This document shows positions 26,599 to 35,713 of a DNA stretch of 64,000 nucleotides, piece after piece. The stretch covers positions 62,001 through 126,000 of the forward strand of contig WMBV01000012.1 in NCBI GenBank assembly GCA_017745595.1, in the 5' to 3' direction. Position numbers and translations under genes: made by a program. Below the pieces are notes generated by a model, which worked only from the letters and a program-made list of their open reading frames with translations, was not told the origin of the DNA and made no database searches. The DNA comes from Bordetella petrii. Lineage in GTDB: Bacteria > Pseudomonadota > Gammaproteobacteria > Burkholderiales > Burkholderiaceae_B. Each line of letters opens with the position of its first letter. The stretch's first letter is position 1.

Positions 26599-27498
26599 AT
26601 GTCCAAGCTATGTGAAGGCCGGGTCGTCATCGTGACCGGGGCCGGCCGCGGCATCGGCCGCGAATACGCGTTGCAGCTTGCCCGCCAGGGCGCGCGCGTG
26701 GTGGTCAACGACTTGAGCGTGTCGCGCTCGGGCGAAGAAACGGACGAAAGCACGGCGCAAGCCGTGGTCCGCGAGATCGTCGCCGAGGGCGGGCAGGCCA
26801 TCGCCAACCATGACAACGTGGCCGACTTCGCCGGCGCCAAGCGCATGGTCGACGCGGCGGTCGAGCACTTCGGCGCGCTGCACGGCCTGATCAACAACGC
26901 CGGCATTCTGCGCGACCGCACGCTGTGCAACATGACCGAGCAGGAGTGGGACGCCGTCATCAACGTGCACCTGAAGGGCGCGTTCGCGCCCAGCCACCAC
27001 GCGGCCGCCTACTGGCGCGACCAGTACAAGCAGACCGGCACGCCGGTCAATGCCCGCATCATCAACACGTCTTCGTCGTCGGGCCTGTACGGCAACATCG
27101 GCCAGATCAACTACGGCGCGGCCAAGGCCGGCATCGCCGCCATGACCATCATCGCGGCGCGCGAACTCAAGCGCTACGGCGTCACAGTCAATGCGATCAA
27201 TCCGCATGCCCAGACTCGCATGACCGAGGGGATCCGCGAACGCTCGGCCGAGGAAATCGCGGCGCGCCATCCGCGCTGGATCGCCCCGGCCGTCGTGTGG
27301 CTGGCCAGCGCCGACAGCCAGGACGTGACCGGCCGTATTTTCGAGCTGGGCGGCGGCCACCTGTCGGCGATGGAAGGCTGGCGCCGGGGGCCCGCGGCCG
27401 AGCCGATCGACGACGTCGAGAAAATCGGCCCCGTGATGCGCGACCTGGCTCAGCGGGCCCGCCGCAACGTCGACATGAAAGGCCACGACCTCGATTGA
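26599..27498 (+). CDS. SDR family 3-hydroxyacyl-CoA-type dehydrogenase
   Basis: A 299-residue short-chain dehydrogenase: cofactor motif TGAGRGIG (13-20), NNAG (99-102), catalytic Ser near 159 and Tyr172-x3-Lys176. The sequence style (VVVNDLSVS after the second strand, long C-terminal tail) resembles the dehydrogenase unit of peroxisomal multifunctional enzyme 2 and of bacterial acyl-CoA side-chain pathways. Asp38 after the second strand favours NAD over NADP. GGGAG precedes the ATG. It probably oxidises a 3-hydroxyacyl-CoA in the operon pathway. Confidence 0.84.
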   Translation: MSKLCEGRVVIVTGAGRGIGREYALQLARQGARVVVNDLSVSRSGEETDESTAQAVVREIVAEGGQAIANHDNVADFAGAKRMVDAAVEHFGALHGLINNAGILRDRTLCNMTEQEWDAVINVHLKGAFAPSHHAAAYWRDQYKQTGTPVNARIINTSSSSGLYGNIGQINYGAAKAGIAAMTIIAARELKRYGVTVNAINPHAQTRMTEGIRERSAEEIAARHPRWIAPAVVWLASADSQDVTGRIFELGGGHLSAMEGWRRGPAAEPIDDVEKIGPVMRDLAQRARRNVDMKGHDLD

Positions 27499-27512
27499 CC
27501 CAGGAGTAGGCA

Positions 27513-28176
27513 GTGATAGACAAGCGTGTAAGTTCATTGGCCGACGCCGTGGCCGGCATCAAGGATGACTCGGTCATCCTGGTGGGCGGCTTCGGTTCCT
27601 CGGGCCGTCCGGCCGACCTGATGGAGGCGCTGCTGGACCTGGGCGTGCGCGGGCTGACCATCGTGGCCAACAACGCCACCGTGGGCGATGACATCGTCAG
27701 CGAGCTGATGCGCGCCGGCCGCATCCGCAAAGTGATGTGTTCGTTTCCGCGCGGCCTGAAGGGCCGCACCATCTTCGACGAACTGTACGGCGCGGGCAAG
27801 ATCGAGCTGGAACTGGTGCCGCAGGGCACGCTGGCCGAACGCATCCGCGCCGGCGCCGCGGGCATCGGCGGCTTCTACACCCGTACCGCCGCCGGCACGC
27901 GCCTGGCCGAAGGCAAGGAAACCCGCGTGATCGACGGCGAAACCTATGTGCTGGAAGCGCCCATCAAGGGCGACGTGGCGCTGATCAAGGGCCTGCGCGG
28001 CGACCGCTGGGGCAACCTGGTGTACCACCGCGGCGCGCGCATCAACAACCCTGTGATGGCCGGCGCGGCCCGGCTGGTGGTGGCGCAGGTGCGCCAGATC
28101 GTGCCGCTGGGCACGCTGGACCCGGAGCACATCATTACCCCGGGCGTTTTTGTGGATCGTTTAGTGGAGGTGCCCA

Positions 28177-28193
<17 letters not shown>
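27513..28193 (+). CDS. 3-oxoacid CoA-transferase, subunit A (PcaI-like)
   Basis: A 226-residue alpha subunit of a class I CoA-transferase, starting at GTG after AGGAG. It contains the glycine-rich VGGFGSSGRPADLMEAL, CSFPRG and ELVPQGTLAERIRAGAAGIGGFYT, and reads closest to PcaI/CatI-type subunits. The subunit B gene overlaps its end by 17 bases. Function: transfer of CoA, usually from succinyl-CoA, to a 3-oxo acid. Substrate in this operon unknown; no protocatechuate genes are near. Confidence 0.86.
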
Positions 28194-29827
<1,634 letters not shown>

Positions 29828-29833
29828 ACGGGC

Positions 29834-29861
29834 GCGGGCCCCCCCGGGCCCGCCGATTTTT
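29834..29861 (+). terminator. Terminator-like hairpin inside the island D operon
   Basis: An 8-base-pair stem GCGGGCCC / GGGCCCGC with a CCCC loop is followed by CGATTTTT. It lies between the NMO-like and MaoC genes and may split the operon into two expression levels. Confidence 0.55.
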
Positions 29862-29874
29862 CCAGGGCAGGACT

Positions 29875-30339
29875 ATGCTGACACTTGAAACTCCCTACGA
29901 CCTCGAAGCCCACGTGGGCAAGGTGCTGGGCCGCACCGGCTGGGTGGAAATCACCCAGCAGATGATCGACGACTTCGCCCGCATTTCGGGCGACGACAAC
30001 TGGATCCACGTGGACGTCGAGCGCGCCCGGCGCGAACTGCCCGACGGCAAGACGATCGCCCACGGCATGCTGACGTTTTCGCTGATGTCCGGCATGGGCG
30101 GCGACATCGTGCAGGTGCGCGAACGCGGCCGCGGCATCAATTACGGTTCGAACAAGGTGCGCTTCACCGCGCCGGTGCAGGTGGGCTCGCGCATCTGCCT
30201 GGAGCGCAGCCTGGCGGCCTTCGAACGCGTGGAAGGCGCGGTGCGCCTGACCTACGGCAACGTCATGTACCGCGAGGGCCAGGAACGCCCCGTGATGGTG
30301 GCCGAGACCCTGAACCTGATGTACGAAAAGGGTAAATGA
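29875..30339 (+). CDS. MaoC-type enoyl-CoA hydratase
   Basis: A 154-residue single hotdog hydratase of normal length for the R-hydratase family. The hydratase-2 motif is intact: Ser38-Gly39-Asp40-Asp-Asn-Trp-Ile-His45, giving the catalytic Asp40 and His45. It ends in an ATGA overlap with the DUF35 gene, and that gene overlaps the thiolase-like gene, so three proteins are made in a coupled way. In steroid side-chain degradation a MaoC/DUF35 hydratase works together with a thiolase-like aldolase; the same logic fits here. Confidence 0.87.
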   Translation: MLTLETPYDLEAHVGKVLGRTGWVEITQQMIDDFARISGDDNWIHVDVERARRELPDGKTIAHGMLTFSLMSGMGGDIVQVRERGRGINYGSNKVRFTAPVQVGSRICLERSLAAFERVEGAVRLTYGNVMYREGQERPVMVAETLNLMYEKGK

Positions 30340-30737
30340 TGCAGACCGATGAACAAGCCGTATCGGGCGCGCCCTATGCGCGCTACGTCCGGCACCTGAA
30401 AGCCGGGGAACTGGCCTATCAGTTCAGCCCGGTGGCCGGACGCGCGGTGTTCTTCCCGCGCGTGCGCTGCCCGTATTCGGGCCAGGATTGCCTGGAATGG
30501 CGCATCAGCGCCGGTGTCGGCACCGTGTACAGCACCTCGGTGGTGTATCCGCGCAAGAGCGATCCCTACAACGTGGCCCTGATCGACCTGGACGAGGGCT
30601 TTCGCCTGATGAGCCGCGTCGTGATGGACGACCCCATGCAAGTGGCCATCGGCCAGCGCGTCCGGTTCCAGGCGGTGGCCGAGGCGGAGCTGGACGATCC
30701 CATACCCGTTTTCGTGCCCCTGGAGTCCGCGCCATGA
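30336..30737 (+). CDS. DUF35 / OB-fold acyl-CoA-associated protein with reduced zinc ribbon
   Basis: A 133-residue OB-fold (DUF35) protein: GTVYSTSVVYPRKSDPYNVALIDLDEGFRLMSRVV is the OB core (about 60-95, quoted here in part as GTVYSTSVVY and YNVALIDLDEG). The usual four-cysteine ribbon is degenerate, only Cys45 and Cys52 remaining in RVRCPYSGQDCLEW. Two possible starts (ATGATG) differ by one codon. DUF35 proteins bind thiolase-like partners and stabilise them; ChsH2 with Ltp2 is the known example. It is coupled to genes on both sides. Confidence 0.82.
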   Translation: MMQTDEQAVSGAPYARYVRHLKAGELAYQFSPVAGRAVFFPRVRCPYSGQDCLEWRISAGVGTVYSTSVVYPRKSDPYNVALIDLDEGFRLMSRVVMDDPMQVAIGQRVRFQAVAEAELDDPIPVFVPLESAP

Positions 30738-31891
30738 CCACTGATTTTCGACCCGGCCGCGCCGTATTGGTGGGGGCCGCGGAATCCGACCTGGGCGCCG
30801 TGGGCGAGGGTTTTTCCGCCATCGACCTGATGGCGCAGGGGGTGTACCGCGCGCTGGACGACTGCGGCCTGCCGGTGGGCGAGGTGGACGGCCTGTTCTG
30901 CGCGACTTCGCAGAACCGCCTGGCCGGCCTGGCCCTGGCCGAATACCTGAACCTGCCCGAGGCCTACATCGATTCCACTTCGACCGGCGGGTCGTCGTTC
31001 ATGGGGCACCTGGCGCGCGCCGAGGCCGCGGTGGCGGCCGGCCTGTGCAAGGTGGCCGTGGTGGCCTACGGCAGCACCCAGCGCTCGCTGGGCCGCAAGA
31101 ACACCAGCCGCCCGGAATGGAATCCGTACGAATCGCCGTTCAAGCCGTTCCTGCCGCCCACCGCGTATGCGCTGGCCGCGGCGCGCCATATGCACGAGTT
31201 CGGCACGACCCGCGAGCAACTGGCCGAAGTGGCGGTGGCCGCCCGCCAATGGGCGCTGCTGAATCCCGCCGCCTGGGAAAAAGAACCGCTGACGGTCGAG
31301 GACGTGCTGGCCTCGCGCATGGTCAGCTACCCGCTGACCCTGCGCGATTGCTGCCTGGTGTCGGACGGCGGCGGCGCCATGGTGGTGACCACGCCGGCGC
31401 GTGCCCGGACCTTGCGCAAGCCGCCCGTGTACCTGCTGGGTTCGGGCCATTGCACCACGCACCTGACGATCTCGAACATGCCCGACCTGGTCAATACGGG
31501 GGCGCGCGTTTCCGGGTCGCTGGCCTATGCACAGGCTGGCCTGACCTCGTCCGATATCGATGTGGTGGGCCTGTACGACGCGTTCACCATCAACCCGATC
31601 CTGTTCCTGGAAGACCTGGGTTTTTGCGCCAAGGGCGAGGGCGGCGCGTTCGTCAGCGGCGGCCGCATCGCGCCGGGCGGCACGCTGCCGGTCAACACCA
31701 ACGGCGGCGGCCTGTCGTACTGCCATCCCGGTATGTATGGCATCTTCTTGCTGATCGAGGCGATCCGCCAGCTGCGCGGCGAGTGCGGCCGGCGCCAGGT
31801 GCCGGGCGCCGAGGTCGCGCTGGCGCATGGCAACGGCGGGGTGCTGTCGTCGCAATACACGGTGATTCTGGGCGGGGCGTCGACGCAGTAA
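30734..31891 (+). CDS. Thiolase-like (Ltp2/SCPx-type) protein lacking the catalytic cysteine; probable aldolase
   Basis: A 385-residue thiolase-fold protein; the start is the ATG overlapping the DUF35 stop. In thiolases the nucleophile is Cys in NxxxC(S/A)TG; here the segment is DSTSTGGSS and the Cys position is Thr82. The second catalytic Cys (CIGGG) is also absent: the C-terminal motif is HGNGGVLSSQ. Tyrosines Tyr281 (GLYDAFT) and Tyr329/Tyr335 (LSYCHPGMY) sit near the active site. This pattern matches the thiolase-like aldolases that split a 3-hydroxyacyl-CoA after hydration, acting with a DUF35 partner. Function by inference; substrate unknown. Confidence 0.8.
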   Translation: MTTDFRPGRAVLVGAAESDLGAVGEGFSAIDLMAQGVYRALDDCGLPVGEVDGLFCATSQNRLAGLALAEYLNLPEAYIDSTSTGGSSFMGHLARAEAAVAAGLCKVAVVAYGSTQRSLGRKNTSRPEWNPYESPFKPFLPPTAYALAAARHMHEFGTTREQLAEVAVAARQWALLNPAAWEKEPLTVEDVLASRMVSYPLTLRDCCLVSDGGGAMVVTTPARARTLRKPPVYLLGSGHCTTHLTISNMPDLVNTGARVSGSLAYAQAGLTSSDIDVVGLYDAFTINPILFLEDLGFCAKGEGGAFVSGGRIAPGGTLPVNTNGGGLSYCHPGMYGIFLLIEAIRQLRGECGRRQVPGAEVALAHGNGGVLSSQYTVILGGASTQ

Positions 31892-31913
31892 GCGCGATGC
31901 CATGAGGTTAGAA

Positions 31914-31924
31914 TTGTAAGACCA
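31914..31924. promoter_or_regulatory. Putative FadR-subfamily GntR operator
   Basis: TTGTAAGACCA fits the FadR-subfamily consensus TNGTNNNACNA exactly. It lies between the thiolase-like gene and the FadR-type regulator gene, about 105 bases before that gene, so autoregulation is the simple reading. Confidence 0.45.
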
Positions 31925-31926
31925 TT

Positions 31927-31958
31927 CTCGTGCGTGGCGGGCGGCCGCCGCGCACGAG
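31927..31958 (+). terminator. Strong hairpin at the end of the island D operon
   Basis: A 14-base-pair stem (CTCGTGCGTGGCGG / CCGCCGCGCACGAG, one wobble) with a GCGG loop. There is no T-run, only CCGTCTTGTC. It could end operon transcription or act in the leader of the regulator gene. Confidence 0.4.
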
Positions 31959-32029
31959 CCGTCTTGTCATTCAGAAGGATTCCTCATGGCGGCAAGCGCC
32001 TTACTTTGCGCCTTTCACGGACGCGCGGC

Positions 32030-32725
32030 ATGAACAACCCGATGTTCAATCCCGTGAAAGCTTCCCGCATCTTCGAAGACATCTGCGATCAGATCCGTGT
32101 CCAACTGGCCACCGGGGTGCTCAAGCCCGGCGACAAGCTGCCCGGCGAACGCGACCTGGCCGCCGCGTTCGGCGTGGGCCGCCCGTCGGTGCGCGAGGCG
32201 CTGCGGACCCTGGAGATATCCGGCATCATCACGCTGCAAAAGGGCGCGAAGGGCGGGGCGTTCATCTGCAACGGCGAAACCCGCATCATGACGAAGGCCT
32301 TGCACGATTTCATGCTGCTGGGCCGCATTTCGTTCGAAAACCTGAAAGAAGCCCGGGTGCATATCTGGGGGCTGGTCGTGCGGCTGGCCTGCCAGCGCGG
32401 CACCGCCGAAGACTTCGACAATATCGAAAAGCACATCGACTACATCCAGGGCATCACCGACGTCGAACGCCGGACGCTGGCGAGCGTAGAACTGTTCAAC
32501 CTGGTCGCGGCCGCGTCGCACAACGAGGCGTTCGTGCTGCTGGTGGAGGCGCTGGGCGAGATCGTGATTTACGTGACGGAAAAAAGCGACCGGGTGCTTT
32601 TTCCCGAGCTGCCGCCCCTGCGCCTGCAATTGCTGCAGGCCTTGCGCAGCCGCGACGAAGCCGCCGCGATCCGCGTGATGGAAGAGTACCTGTCGGTGGT
32701 GCACCGCCAGTTGAAATTGAAGTAG
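32030..32725 (+). CDS. GntR family regulator, FadR/FCD subfamily
   Basis: A 231-residue regulator: GntR winged HTH (about residues 10-80, with KPGDKLPGERDLAAAFGVG and PSVREALRTLE) and a helical FCD effector domain. I chose the ATG 20-odd residues before the first helix; MFNPVKAS four codons later is also possible, since no strong ribosome site is seen. It follows the thiolase-like gene on the same strand and probably senses an acyl-CoA or acid of the pathway. An exact FadR-type operator lies upstream. Confidence 0.84.
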   Translation: MNNPMFNPVKASRIFEDICDQIRVQLATGVLKPGDKLPGERDLAAAFGVGRPSVREALRTLEISGIITLQKGAKGGAFICNGETRIMTKALHDFMLLGRISFENLKEARVHIWGLVVRLACQRGTAEDFDNIEKHIDYIQGITDVERRTLASVELFNLVAAASHNEAFVLLVEALGEIVIYVTEKSDRVLFPELPPLRLQLLQALRSRDEAAAIRVMEEYLSVVHRQLKLK

Positions 32726-32742
32726 CGGCGTCTGCACACGGC

Positions 32743-32881
32743 GGTGTCAGGCACCCTGCGGGAGCCAGACACCTGGCCAGTTTCAGCGCACAACGGTGTC
32801 AGGCACCCTGCGGGAGCCTGACACCTGGCACGAGCTGGCGCGGTTCGGTTGGTGTCTGACTCCCGAAGGGTGTCAGACACC
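32743..32881. repeat. Intergenic hairpin repeat cluster 1 (three copies)
   Basis: Copies at 32743-32773, 32795-32825 and 32851-32881. Each is about 31 bases with ten-base arms (GGTGTCAGGC/GCCTGACACC or GGTGTCTGAC/GTCAGACACC) around an inner CCC-NNN-GGG stem. The first has one arm mismatch. The cluster fills the space between two convergent genes and could terminate both. Confidence 0.85.
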
Positions 32882-32894
32882 GATCATCAAGACA

Positions 32895-33698
32895 TCAGAA
32901 CAGACGCGCAATCTCTTCGCGGAAAATCTGTTGCCAGCCTTCGATCATTGAATCCGAGACGTCGGATCCGTAGGCGGCGATGCTTACGGCCAGGTGCGGG
33001 TCGGCGCCAAATGGAATGATCGCCGCCATGCCGAAGCCATGTTTGACCACCGCGCCCCGGCTGATGGCGAACCCGGTGCGGTGGGCTTCTTCGACCGCGC
33101 TGCGCAGCCGCCCGGGGCTGAGCCGGGGGTAAGACTGCAGCCCCGGCGTAATCAGCCGAATGACGTCTTCGATCTGCTCGGGCGGCAGCGCGGCGAGCAA
33201 TGCGGTGGCGCCGCCGCCCACGCCCAATAGCCGGCGCTGGCCGACTTCCACCGGCACGAAACGCACGGTGGCGCCGCCGTCTACCTTGGCCAGGCAGACG
33301 GCCTCTACCCCACTGCGCCGCATCAGGTACGACGTTACGCCGCATCGGCGCGCCACCGCCTCGATCAGCGGGCTGCAGCGGGCGACTTCCATGGCGCTGG
33401 AGCTGGGGACCATGCCGAGTTCGTGCAGCAGGTGGCCGACCCGGTAACGCTTTTCCGCGGCATCGAATTCCAGCAGCCCTTCGTCAAGCAGGCACTTCAG
33501 GATGCGGTGCCCCGTCGAGCGAGCGAGATTTTGCGAGAGCGCGAGCTCTGCCAGCGAGGCGCCGCGGGCGCCCCGCTGCGCGACCTCTCGCAGCATGGTC
33601 GTGGCGCGCCGGATGGCCTGCGTGCCTTCCGTTCTGCCCTGGCCCTCGATCACGAAAGCTTCGGGGCGGGCGGGCTCGTTTTGAGATGTTCTGACCAT
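32895..33698 (-). CDS. IclR family transcriptional regulator (island E)
   Basis: A 267-residue IclR regulator with N-terminal HTH (about residues 25-90, ASLAELALSQNLARSTGHRI) and effector domain (GQRRLLGVGGGATALLAALP). I chose the ATG; a TTG four codons upstream is also open. It is divergent from the island E operon. A palindromic box overlaps its start codon and a second copy lies near the other promoter. Likely local regulator of the Bug/SDR/dehydrogenase/CaiB genes. Confidence 0.87.
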   Translation of the reverse strand: MVRTSQNEPARPEAFVIEGQGRTEGTQAIRRATTMLREVAQRGARGASLAELALSQNLARSTGHRILKCLLDEGLLEFDAAEKRYRVGHLLHELGMVPSSSAMEVARCSPLIEAVARRCGVTSYLMRRSGVEAVCLAKVDGGATVRFVPVEVGQRRLLGVGGGATALLAALPPEQIEDVIRLITPGLQSYPRLSPGRLRSAVEEAHRTGFAISRGAVVKHGFGMAAIIPFGADPHLAVSIAAYGSDVSDSMIEGWQQIFREEIARLF

Positions 33699-33708
33699 TA
33701 TATGGAAC
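33695..33708. promoter_or_regulatory. Putative IclR operator, site A
   Basis: CCATTATATGGAAC overlaps the IclR start codon. It matches site B (CCATWWWRTGGAAC consensus, 10 of 14 identical), and the CCAT/ATGG core is palindromic. Confidence 0.45.
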
Positions 33709-33803
33709 AAGTGAATAGGGGATTACACCGAATATTGCGCTTGTTTGTTGAGTAAACGAGCTTGTCTGCCTATGATGGCCACACTTCGATTCACGGCATT
33801 ATG

Positions 33804-33817
33804 CCATATAGTGGAAC
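33804..33817. promoter_or_regulatory. Putative IclR operator, site B
   Basis: CCATATAGTGGAAC, 109 bases from site A and 40 bases before the Bug start. It is in the same orientation as site A. It probably controls the island E promoter. Confidence 0.45.
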
Positions 33818-33856
33818 GAACAAACCATAACAATGACTTTGGTCGAGGAGCAACTC

Positions 33857-34855
33857 ATGACATATCCGCCCCGCCTATGGTTTCGACGCGCGGTCCTGGC
33901 CGCGGCCGCCACGGCCGTTGCCTGGGCAAGTGTCCTGCCCGTCCAGGCCGCCGCCTTCCCCGACCGGGCCTTGCGGCTGGTAGTGCCATTCGGGGCGGGC
34001 GGTTCCGATGGCATCGCCCGCGTCTTTGCGGACAAGCTGAGCAAGGTGCTCGACCAGCCTGTCTACGTGGAAAACCGCGCGGGCGCGGCCGGGCTGATCG
34101 GGTCCGAATATGTGGCGCGGTCCACGCCCGATGGCTACACCATGCTGTTCATCGGCGGCGGCAGTTTCACGCCGGCGCTGATCAAAGGCCTGCAGTTCAA
34201 CATTCTTAAGGAAATGCGGCCGGTCATCTCTATTGCGCGCGGCGGCATGACGCTGATGGTGAATGCGCAGGTGCCGGCCAATACCATCGAAGAGTTCGTC
34301 GAGTATGCCAAGCGCAATCCGGGCAAGCTGAATTATTCGCACACGGCCAGCAGCATCATGCTGTCGTCGGAAATGACGAAGCAGCGGCTGGGGTTCGATG
34401 CGGTCGGCATTCCGTACAAGGGCGCTGCGCAGGTGCTGACCGCGCAGCTTACCAATGAAGTGCAGATGACCATCGATGTGCCGCTGAATTATCTGCCCAT
34501 GATCAAAGAGGGCAAGATCCGCGCGCTGTTGCATGGCGGGCAGGACCATATCCCGCCGCTGGCCGACGGCCCGCATCTGGAAAACGTGCCCACCCTGTCG
34601 GACAAGGGCATCAAGGACCTGATTTTCGCCGTGTCGTACGGCATCTGGGTGCCCGCGGATACGCCGGACGACGCGGTCTTGAAGCTGAACGCGGCCTATA
34701 ACGAAGTGCTGAAAGACCCCGAGATCAAGCTGCGGCTGAACCAGGCGGCCATGGTGCCGGTGGGCGGCGCGCCGCAAATCCATGCCGAACAGGTCCACGC
34801 CGAACAGGAAATGTGGAAGCGGTCCGCCCAGCAGATCGGCTTCAAGCCGGAATGA
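33857..34855 (+). CDS. Bug/TctC family periplasmic binding protein (island E)
   Basis: A 332-residue Bug-type protein. The ATG has GAGGAG eight bases upstream and begins MTYPPRLWFRRAVLAAAATA, a twin-Arg-like basic start followed by an Ala-rich core and a VQA-AAFPD cleavage region. Family marks: LRLVVPFGAGGSDGIARVF, VYVENRAGAAGLIGSEYVARS and VGIPYKGAAQVL. It heads the island E operon and likely binds that pathway's substrate. No membrane partners. Confidence 0.87.
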   Translation: MTYPPRLWFRRAVLAAAATAVAWASVLPVQAAAFPDRALRLVVPFGAGGSDGIARVFADKLSKVLDQPVYVENRAGAAGLIGSEYVARSTPDGYTMLFIGGGSFTPALIKGLQFNILKEMRPVISIARGGMTLMVNAQVPANTIEEFVEYAKRNPGKLNYSHTASSIMLSSEMTKQRLGFDAVGIPYKGAAQVLTAQLTNEVQMTIDVPLNYLPMIKEGKIRALLHGGQDHIPPLADGPHLENVPTLSDKGIKDLIFAVSYGIWVPADTPDDAVLKLNAAYNEVLKDPEIKLRLNQAAMVPVGGAPQIHAEQVHAEQEMWKRSAQQIGFKPE

Positions 34856-34885
34856 CGCGGCGCCGATAACCGGAGGGGATGACGC

Positions 34886-35713
34886 ATGTTTTCTTTGGCG
34901 GGCAAGACCGTCGTCGTAACGGGCGGCGGCAAAGGCATCGGGCTGGGCATCAGCACCCGCATGGCGCTTGCAGGGGCCAATGTGGTCATGACGGGGCGTT
35001 CGCTGCCCGCTCTCGAAGCCGCGGCGGCGGGTCTCGGCGACCAGGGTGCCAAGGCGCTGCCGGTACAGGCCGACCTGACCGACTCCGCCGATACCGCGCG
35101 GGTCGTGCGCAGCGCGCTTGACGCGTTCGGCCGCATCGACGGATGGGTGAACAACGCGGGCAGCGCCAGCCCCGACGACGTCGGCCCCCTGATCGACATA
35201 CGCGAAGACCAATGGGACCGGGTGGTCGACCTGAACCTCAAATGGACCTTCTTTGCCGCGCAGGCGGCGGCGCGCGCCATGGAGCACGGCGGCTCCATCG
35301 TGAACATCACCTCGCGCAGCGCCTCCTATGCCAATCCGCGTACCGGCCATTACGGCGCGGCCAAGGCCGCCATGGAAAACCTGACCCTCACCATGGCCGC
35401 CGAATGGGGCCACCGCGGCATACGGGTCAATGCCGTGGCGCCCGGCGTCGTGCTTACCGAAGAGCTGGCCAAGGCCCTGAACACGGAAGAACGGCTGCGC
35501 AAGCAGACGGAGCTGGTGCCCTTGCAGCGCCTGGGCTGCCCCGATGACATCGCCGGCCTGTGCGTATACCTGGTGTCGGATGCGTCGGCCTGGACCAGCG
35601 GGGCGCTGATTCCGGTGCATGGCGGCAGTCCCATTCCTTTTGGCTACGTCAGCTACCTGCGCCATGCAAACCGGCACGGCGACACGAAACGCGGGGAACA
35701 CGGTGCGATTTGA
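34886..35713 (+). CDS. SDR family oxidoreductase (island E)
   Basis: A 275-residue short-chain dehydrogenase: TGGGKGIG (12-19), NNAG (89-92), Ser143 and Tyr156-x3-Lys160 are intact. GGAGGGG precedes the ATG. Arg38 after the second strand (VMTGRS) suggests NADP. Its last residues, rich in Arg and His, overlap the GTG start of the next dehydrogenase gene by 11 bases. Likely acts on a hydroxyacyl or keto intermediate; substrate unknown. Confidence 0.83.
   Translation: MFSLAGKTVVVTGGGKGIGLGISTRMALAGANVVMTGRSLPALEAAAAGLGDQGAKALPVQADLTDSADTARVVRSALDAFGRIDGWVNNAGSASPDDVGPLIDIREDQWDRVVDLNLKWTFFAAQAAARAMEHGGSIVNITSRSASYANPRTGHYGAAKAAMENLTLTMAAEWGHRGIRVNAVAPGVVLTEELAKALNTEERLRKQTELVPLQRLGCPDDIAGLCVYLVSDASAWTSGALIPVHGGSPIPFGYVSYLRHANRHGDTKRGEHGAI

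Noticed and set aside
32743-32881. CRISPR-like array of short repeats
   Set aside because: Units are palindromic hairpins with irregular spacing, varying arms and no unique equal-length spacers; no cas genes nearby.
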